Position numbers and translations under genes: made by a program
Assembly: GCA_934343805.1 (NCBI GenBank)
Contig: CAKRIN010000018.1
Span: 1 to 53,938, forward strand
DNA length: 53,938 nucleotides
From: an uncultured Lachnospira sp.
GTDB taxonomy: Bacteria > Bacillota > Clostridia > Lachnospirales > Lachnospiraceae
Reading direction: 5' to 3'
In this document: positions 48,735-53,938 of the stretch, in pieces
Layout of the letters: the number at the start of each line of letters is the position of its first letter
Numbering within the stretch: position 1 is the first letter of the stretch
Notes under the pieces: generated by a model
What the model was told of the DNA's origin: nothing
The model's input: only the letters and a program-made list of their open reading frames with translations
Database searches by the model: none

Positions 48735-51700
48735 ATGAAAGCAATATTTGAGCCGGTGTATAATACAGCCGGGGTGGAACAACTTAATAAGGAGCTTGCT
48801 AAAGAGGGTGGCAGAACTGTAATGGTGAGTGGATGCATTGATACGCAGAAGCTGCACTTTTCAAGTGCAATAGCCAGCAATTATAAGTTTCAGCTCGTTA
48901 TAACCAGTGATGAGGGCAAAGCAAGGGATATGGCGGAGGATGCCAGATTCTTTAATGGTGGCAATGTAATGTATTATCCTGCAAAGGATGTAATATTCTA
49001 TAATGCAGATGTACAGGGACGACAGATTGCCGGAGAGCGGATCCGATGTATAGCAGCCATAATTGACAGATTGAAAGAATCGGACATCACAGAACAGAAA
49101 TCGGACAGTTCTGCTGAGAATGGAGCAGACGTACCACTTACGATAGTGACTACCATTGATGGTATCTCAGATATGCTTCTGCCAATCGACAGATTTAAGA
49201 AGGCGGTCATTAATCTTAAGAATGGTGATGTCATTGACATAGAGGATATGGCGAAAAAGCTGACAGCCATGGGATTTGAAAGATTTGGAATGGTTGAAGC
49301 TAAAGGACAGTTTGCAATAAGAGGCGGAATAATAGATATATTCTCATATACTGATGAAGCTCCTGTGAGAATTGAATTGTGGGATGATGAGATAGATTCG
49401 ATAAGGGCATTTGATGTAGATAGTCAGCGCTCAATTGAGAACTATAAGAGTTATACAGTATTTCCTGCAACAGAGTTCCTTTTTACAGAGGATGAGACAG
49501 AGCAGGGGATTGAAAAAATCAGACATGAAAAAGATGAACAGATGAAGCTGTTCGGGATAGATAAAAGAAAACGTACTAAGGAACAGATAGAAGCTGGAAA
49601 CCATCTTAACCGGATGTTTGATGACGCATTAAGGACAGGAGATTACAGCAAATTCATATATACATTTGCAGACAGAGTGAGCAGTCTGGCAGAGTATTTC
49701 CCAAAGGGAGATACTCTTATTGTCGTGGATGAACCGGCAAGACTTAAGGAACATAGCGACATGACTTTCTATGAGTACAGCGAGAGTATGAAGAACAGAT
49801 TAGAAAGTGGATATGTGCTTCCAAGCCAGACACATATGTTTATGGATATGGAAACGGCCGTTCTTTCAATGAATGGTCATAAGCAGCTTGTGCTGACAAC
49901 ACTTGATTACTCACCTGAATTCTTTGGGATAGATTATTCAATGCACATTGAGGCGAGAAGTATAAGTTCATATAACAACAGCTTTGAATATCTCTCAGAT
50001 GACATAAGAAAGTACAAACGTAACAAATACGCAGTGCTTCTTGTGTGCAGTTCAAGAACGAGAGCAAACAGAATTGTTGATGACCTTGGAAGACTTGGAA
50101 TAGAGAGCTTTTATACAGAGGACAGCAACAAGTCTATGGCAGGCGGTCTTGTGATGGTTACTTACGGAAGCCTTCACCGGGGATTTGAGTATCCGCTGCA
50201 GGGATTTGTGTGCATTGCCGAGAATGATATATTTACGGAAAAGAAACGTAAGAGAGTCAAAAAGAAAGAGTATGATGGCAAGAATATTGCAGGCTTTAAT
50301 GAACTTAATATAGGCGATTATGTTGTTCATGAGAATTATGGTATAGGTCAGTACAAAGGTATTGAAAAGATTACTGTTGAGGGCGTTGAGAAGGATTACA
50401 TCAAGATATCTTATGCTGATAACAGTAACCTGTATGTGTTAGCGACACAGCTTGACCGTCTGCAGAAGTTTGCAGGCTCCGATGTAGAGAAGAAGCCTAA
50501 GCTAAACAAGATTGGCGGTACAGAGTGGGGCAAGACTAAGTCAAAGGTTCACTCAGCAGTTGAGGAGGTGGCTAAAGACCTTGTCGAGCTGTATGCCACG
50601 AGACAGAGGATAGAGGGATATCAGTTTGGTCCTGATACAGTATGGCAGCAGGAATTTGAAGAAATGTTTCCTTATGAGGAGACAACAGACCAGTTAAATG
50701 CAATAGAAGATACCAAGCATGACATGGAAAGCCGCAGGGTAATGGACAGACTTATATGCGGAGATGTTGGATATGGTAAGACAGAGGTTGCGATAAGAGC
50801 AGCATTTAAGGCGGTTCAGGAAGGAAAGCAGGTTGCATATCTTGTGCCGACGACAGTACTTGCAAGCCAGCATTTCACCACATTTGAACAGAGAATGAAG
50901 GACTTTCCGGTTACGGTAGCCCAGTTATCAAGCTTCAGAACCTCAGCACAGAATAAGGAGACTGTTGAGGAGCTTAAGAAGGGAATGGTTGACATTGTAA
51001 TAGGTACACACAGGCTCCTTTCTAAAGATGTAGTGTTCAAGGACTTAGGGCTTCTTATTATTGATGAGGAACAGCGCTTTGGAGTTACACACAAAGAGAA
51101 GATCAAGAAGTTAAAGAACAATGTTGATGTGCTTACGCTCAGTGCTACTCCTATTCCAAGAACGCTTCACATGAGCCTTGCGGGAATCAGGGACATGAGC
51201 GTTCTTGAAGAGCCTCCTGTTGACCGGGTTCCGATACAGACTTTCGTCACAGAGCATAATGATGAGATGATACGAGAGGCAATCACAAGAGAACTTGCCA
51301 GAAATGGCCAGGTTTACTATGTATATAACCGGGTAAGAAGTATAGACGAGGCTGCAGCACATATTCAGGAGCTTGTTCCTGATGCAAATGTAGCATATGC
51401 CCATGGGCAGATGGACAAACGCGAGCTTGAGAAGATAATGTGCGAGTTCGTCAATGGTGAGATAGATGTACTGGTATCAACGACTATAATAGAAACAGGT
51501 ATGGATATATCTAACTGTAATACAATGATAATTGAAGATGCAGACCGATTCGGACTTTCTCAGCTTTATCAGCTCAGAGGAAGAGTTGGCAGAAGCTCAA
51601 GGACTGCGTATGCATTTTTACTGTATAGAAGAGATAAGGTACTTACAGAGGTAGCAGAGAAGAGATTAAGTGCAATCAGGGAATTTGCTGATTTTGGTTC

Positions 51701-52358
51701 GGGATTTAAGATTGCCATGAAAGACCTGGAAATCCGTGGAGCAGGAAATGTACTTGGAAACAGCCAGCATGGGCACATGGCAGCTGTCGGATATGATCTG
51801 TACTGCAAAATGCTTAATCAGGCGGTGAACAATCTTAAGGGAATTAAGAATGAGTATGAGTTCGAGACAACAATTGATGTTGATGCAGATGCATATATTC
51901 CGGCAACATATATTAAGAGTGAGTACCAGAAACTTGATATATACAAGAGAATTGCTGCTCTTGAGAATATGGATGAATTATCAGATATGAAGGACGAGTT
52001 GTCAGACAGATACGGAAGTGTACCATCATGTGCCGACAATCTGCTTATGATTGCACTTATTAAGTCCAAGGCACATAAACTTGGACTGATAGAGGTTAAA
52101 GGCGGTGTGGCACATCAGGAATCCGGGGCTGTGGTATGGCGCACAGTGATGACAGTGTATCCTAAGGCTGAATTAGACCCGGATGCTATAAAGAAGCTTC
52201 TTGACGAGTATGGTGGCGCAATCCAGATGAGAGTAGACGCCAATCCCGCATTCATATGGACTGTAACAAAGAAGAAATTCACTAATGCGAAGGAATATCT
52301 AAAGGGGCTTAATGCGTTGATGGATGTGTTGATGGAGAGGCTGATGGTGAAGTCGTGA
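48735..52358 (+). CDS. mfd: Transcription-repair coupling factor
   Basis: 1207 residues, full length. The UvrB-like N-terminal part is at about 1-480, the RNA-polymerase-interaction domain near 510-590 (IGDYVVHENYGIGQYKGIEKI), and the RecG-like motor from about 610. Walker A GDVGYGKTEVAIRAAF is near 675, then DEEQRFGVTHKEKIK, LSATPIPRTLHMSL and QLRGRVGRSS. The TRCF domain is at the end. It removes stalled RNA polymerase from lesions and recruits UvrA. Confidence 0.97.
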   Translation: MKAIFEPVYNTAGVEQLNKELAKEGGRTVMVSGCIDTQKLHFSSAIASNYKFQLVITSDEGKARDMAEDARFFNGGNVMYYPAKDVIFYNADVQGRQIAGERIRCIAAIIDRLKESDITEQKSDSSAENGADVPLTIVTTIDGISDMLLPIDRFKKAVINLKNGDVIDIEDMAKKLTAMGFERFGMVEAKGQFAIRGGIIDIFSYTDEAPVRIELWDDEIDSIRAFDVDSQRSIENYKSYTVFPATEFLFTEDETEQGIEKIRHEKDEQMKLFGIDKRKRTKEQIEAGNHLNRMFDDALRTGDYSKFIYTFADRVSSLAEYFPKGDTLIVVDEPARLKEHSDMTFYEYSESMKNRLESGYVLPSQTHMFMDMETAVLSMNGHKQLVLTTLDYSPEFFGIDYSMHIEARSISSYNNSFEYLSDDIRKYKRNKYAVLLVCSSRTRANRIVDDLGRLGIESFYTEDSNKSMAGGLVMVTYGSLHRGFEYPLQGFVCIAENDIFTEKKRKRVKKKEYDGKNIAGFNELNIGDYVVHENYGIGQYKGIEKITVEGVEKDYIKISYADNSNLYVLATQLDRLQKFAGSDVEKKPKLNKIGGTEWGKTKSKVHSAVEEVAKDLVELYATRQRIEGYQFGPDTVWQQEFEEMFPYEETTDQLNAIEDTKHDMESRRVMDRLICGDVGYGKTEVAIRAAFKAVQEGKQVAYLVPTTVLASQHFTTFEQRMKDFPVTVAQLSSFRTSAQNKETVEELKKGMVDIVIGTHRLLSKDVVFKDLGLLIIDEEQRFGVTHKEKIKKLKNNVDVLTLSATPIPRTLHMSLAGIRDMSVLEEPPVDRVPIQTFVTEHNDEMIREAITRELARNGQVYYVYNRVRSIDEAAAHIQELVPDANVAYAHGQMDKRELEKIMCEFVNGEIDVLVSTTIIETGMDISNCNTMIIEDADRFGLSQLYQLRGRVGRSSRTAYAFLLYRRDKVLTEVAEKRLSAIREFADFGSGFKIAMKDLEIRGAGNVLGNSQHGHMAAVGYDLYCKMLNQAVNNLKGIKNEYEFETTIDVDADAYIPATYIKSEYQKLDIYKRIAALENMDELSDMKDELSDRYGSVPSCADNLLMIALIKSKAHKLGLIEVKGGVAHQESGAVVWRTVMTVYPKAELDPDAIKKLLDEYGGAIQMRVDANPAFIWTVTKKKFTNAKEYLKGLNALMDVLMERLMVKS

Positions 52359-52367
52359 GTCGGCATA

Positions 52368-52427
52368 TTGCTTGGGTTAGCTGGGGCGGAAGTGATATGT
52401 AGTTGTGCTATGCCAAGCAAATTTTTT
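52368..52427 (+). terminator. Weak terminator candidate after mfd
   Basis: TTGCTTGG (52368-52375) pairs with CCAAGCAA (52413-52420) across a long loop, followed by a T run (ATTTTTT). Confidence 0.45.
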
Positions 52428-52467
52428 GGTGTGTGGCGAAAGACCTACGAGGATGAAGCATTGTGTC

Positions 52468-52554
52468 AGATTAGTAGGTAAATGGACATTGAAAAGGGAC
52501 AGGATAGCAGAGTAATACCTACTAATCAGGTAAAAGAAATCTGATTAGTAGGTA
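52468..52554. repeat. Three-arm repeat GATTAGTAGGTA with inverted middle copy
   Basis: Copy A (AGATTAGTAGGTA, near 52468-52480) and copy C (CTGATTAGTAGGTA, 52541-52554) are direct repeats; copy B (TACCTACTAATCAG, 52516-52529) is their complement. B and C form a perfect 14-bp hairpin with an 11-base loop, and A could pair with B instead. It lies before the next promoter. The rest of 52430-52640 shows no gene. Confidence 0.7.
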
Positions 52555-52640
52555 AACAGGGGCTGACGGGGATATTATTTAATAGTGGGTTAAAATTTTT
52601 TAGATAGAACAGAAGATGAATAAAAATCTCACATCAACAG

Positions 52641-52668
52641 TTGACAACCTCGATAGATGTGTTATAAT
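52641..52668 (+). promoter_or_regulatory. Promoter of the aldolase-type gene
   Basis: Perfect TTGACA and TATAAT boxes, 16 bases apart. Confidence 0.72.
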
Positions 52669-52683
52669 TCAAAACAGTTTAGC

Positions 52684-52708
52684 GCTTTAAAGCGTTACGC
52701 TTTAAAGC
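52684..52708 (+). promoter_or_regulatory. Perfect hairpin in the leader of the aldolase-type gene
   Basis: GCTTTAAAGCG, TTA, CGCTTTAAAGC: an 11-bp stem with a 3-base loop. Each arm holds GCTTTAAAGC, itself a palindrome. It starts about 9 bases after the expected transcription start and 51 bases before the ATG, so it could be an operator pair or an RNA structure. Confidence 0.65.
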
Positions 52709-52734
52709 AAGTTATTGTTAGGAGGAAACAGGTT

Positions 52735-53715
52735 ATGGCAGAAAACAGGGGTGATTTAACATCATACAGACCAGACATCAAGGTTATGGACTGTACATTA
52801 AGAGATGGAGGTCTTGTAAATAATTTTGAGTTTACAGATGAGTTTGTTAAAGACCTTTATGAAGCAAATGTGGCAGCGGGCGTTGATTATATGGAATTTG
52901 GATATAAGGCTGATAAAGACATATTTGATGAGAGAGAATTTGGAAAGTGGAAGTTCTGTAAAGAAGAGGATATCCGTGCAATTGTTGGAGATAATGATAC
53001 TTCTCTTAAGATATCTGTTATGGCAGATGTCGGAAGAACTAATATGAAGAGAGATATTCCACCAAAGTCAGAGTCAGTTGTTGATATGGTAAGAGTTGCT
53101 ACCTATATTAATACAATTCCAGCAGCTATTGAGATGGCTAACTACTGTTCAGATATGGGATATGAGGTTACAGTCAATATCATGGCAATATCGACAGCAG
53201 GTGAGAATGAATTAGATCTTGCATTAGAGCTTCTTGCATCACAGAGCAAGGCACAGTATATATATCTTGTTGACAGTTATGGTTCATTATACCCAGAGCA
53301 GGTAAGAAGACTTGCTGACAAATATATCAAAATTGCAGAAAAGTATGGAAAGAGTGTTGGTATTCATGCACATAACAACCAGCAGCTTGCATTTGCTAAC
53401 ACAATTGAGGCATGTTCGATTGGTGTAAGTCTTCTTGATGCAACTGTTAGTGGAATGGGAAGAGGAGCAGGCAACTGTTATTCGGAATTATTGTTAGGTT
53501 TCTTAAGAAATCCTAAGTTTAATATAGTTCCGGTACTTAAGTTCATTGAGAAGCACATGGTTCCACTTAAGGCATCGGGTGTTGTATGGGGATGTGATGT
53601 ACAGTACATGCTTACAGGTCAGACTAATCAGCATCCAAGAACAGCAATTGCGTTTACTAAGGCAGAAAGAACCGATTATGCTAAATATTACACAGAAATT
53701 ACCGGAGATGAGTAA
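52735..53715 (+). CDS. DRE-TIM metallolyase-family protein (aldolase/HMGL-like)
   Basis: 326 residues. The motif MDCTLRDGG (about residues 19-27) is the metal and catalytic signature of the HMGL-like TIM barrel, and GIHAHNNQQLAFANTIEA carries the two metal histidines. DATVSGMGRGAGNCYSE is the usual later segment. Relatives include 4-hydroxy-2-oxovalerate aldolase, isopropylmalate and homocitrate synthases. It lacks the LeuA regulatory domain and has its own C-terminal extension, so the reaction is undecided. The start at 52735 has AGGAGG 10 bases before it; the open frame begins upstream at 52657 inside the promoter. Its neighbour downstream is a branched-chain aminotransferase gene. Confidence 0.85.
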   Translation: MAENRGDLTSYRPDIKVMDCTLRDGGLVNNFEFTDEFVKDLYEANVAAGVDYMEFGYKADKDIFDEREFGKWKFCKEEDIRAIVGDNDTSLKISVMADVGRTNMKRDIPPKSESVVDMVRVATYINTIPAAIEMANYCSDMGYEVTVNIMAISTAGENELDLALELLASQSKAQYIYLVDSYGSLYPEQVRRLADKYIKIAEKYGKSVGIHAHNNQQLAFANTIEACSIGVSLLDATVSGMGRGAGNCYSELLLGFLRNPKFNIVPVLKFIEKHMVPLKASGVVWGCDVQYMLTGQTNQHPRTAIAFTKAERTDYAKYYTEITGDE

Positions 53716-53722
53716 TGAAATG

Positions 53723-53751
53723 TTGACATGGCATTTTTAAGAGCGTAAAAT
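53723..53751 (+). promoter_or_regulatory. Promoter of ilvE
   Basis: TTGACA, 17 bases, TAAAAT, 62 bases before the ATG; it indicates that ilvE can be transcribed on its own. Confidence 0.6.
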
Positions 53752-53813
53752 ATGCTCAAAATCGTGTAAAATATTTTTACATAGGTATCTTTAGATGAAA
53801 GGAAGTACTAACA

Positions 53814-53938
53814 ATGGAAAAGAAGAATATTGATTGGTCAAGCCTTGGCTTTGGTTATGTTAAGACTGACAAGAGATTCGTAGCCAACTATAAAGATGGC
53901 GCATGGGATAACGGAACACTTACAGAGGATGATAAGGT
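53814..53938 (+). CDS. ilvE: Branched-chain amino acid aminotransferase, N-terminal part
   Basis: Only the first 41 residues are in the window. MEKKNIDWSSLGFGYVKTDKRFVANYKDGAWDNGTL matches the N-terminus of the IlvE group with the DWSNLGFGYxKTDxRF pattern. It transfers the amino group between glutamate and the branched-chain 2-oxo acids, using pyridoxal phosphate. GAAAGGAAG lies about 9 bases before the ATG. The catalytic lysine would be outside the window. Confidence 0.88.
   Translation, partial: MEKKNIDWSSLGFGYVKTDKRFVANYKDGAWDNGTLTEDDK

Overview
The window looks like a stretch of core chromosome from a low-GC anaerobic Firmicute of the family Lachnospiraceae. A pectin-degrading gut species close to Lachnospira (Eubacterium) eligens is my best guess. 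This rests on the AT-rich sequence, strong AGGAGG ribosome sites, a cysteine-containing S18, a GlgC/GlgD pair, B. subtilis-like synteny (gdpP-rplI-dnaB; tsaC/ywlC-ywlE-rpiB ahead of atp; ywmB after atpC) and two very large secreted pectinases. No species assignment was tested.

Layout. 1-1935: end of an acidic repeat protein, a degenerate ParA/BY-kinase-like protein, a sirtuin and a DUF951 protein. 2051-7147: rpsF-ssb-rpsR, a terminator, then gdpP-rplI-dnaB. 7226-8830: a small ferredoxin (-), a DUF1858 protein (+) and a long MecA adaptor (-), separated by bidirectional terminators. 9018-11112: an unusual Ser/Thr kinase fused to a TadZ/CpaE-like P-loop domain, overlapping a second P-loop protein. 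11317-16382: a GH18/SH3 wall protein, a CwlD-like amidase, TsaC, a low-molecular-weight phosphatase, RpiB and a dCMP deaminase. 16449-16919: a DUF402 protein (-). 17114-24295: a complete F-type ATP synthase operon (Z-I-B-E-F-H-A-G-D-C) whose c subunit carries a sodium-binding signature. 24354-31097: YwmB-like protein, methyltransferase, a large membrane-anchored C39-like pseudopeptidase and a class A penicillin-binding protein. 31159-36271 (all -): murC, dnaD, dnaI and a long prs, with a dense DnaA-box cluster in front of dnaD. 36479-39202: glgC-glgD and spoVG. 39727-48029: a PL9 pectate lyase and a CE8 pectinesterase with matching C-terminal anchors. 48161-52358: pth-mfd. 52735-end: a DRE-TIM aldolase-type protein and the start of ilvE.

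How it fits together. Most genes are housekeeping: replication (ssb, dnaB, dnaD, dnaI), translation, wall synthesis (murC, PBP1, CwlD), energy and glycogen. The accessory parts are the two pectinases, which should act as a surface pair (de-esterify, then cleave), and the kinase/P-loop pair. The most interesting signals are the DnaA-box array abutting the dnaD-dnaI promoter, the kinase-TadZ-like fusion with an impossible-looking start site, a terminator hairpin whose 3' arm is the ribosome site of the next gene, and inverted-repeat structures around the 52.4-52.7 kb promoter. No tRNA, rRNA, CRISPR array, insertion sequence or phage gene was seen.
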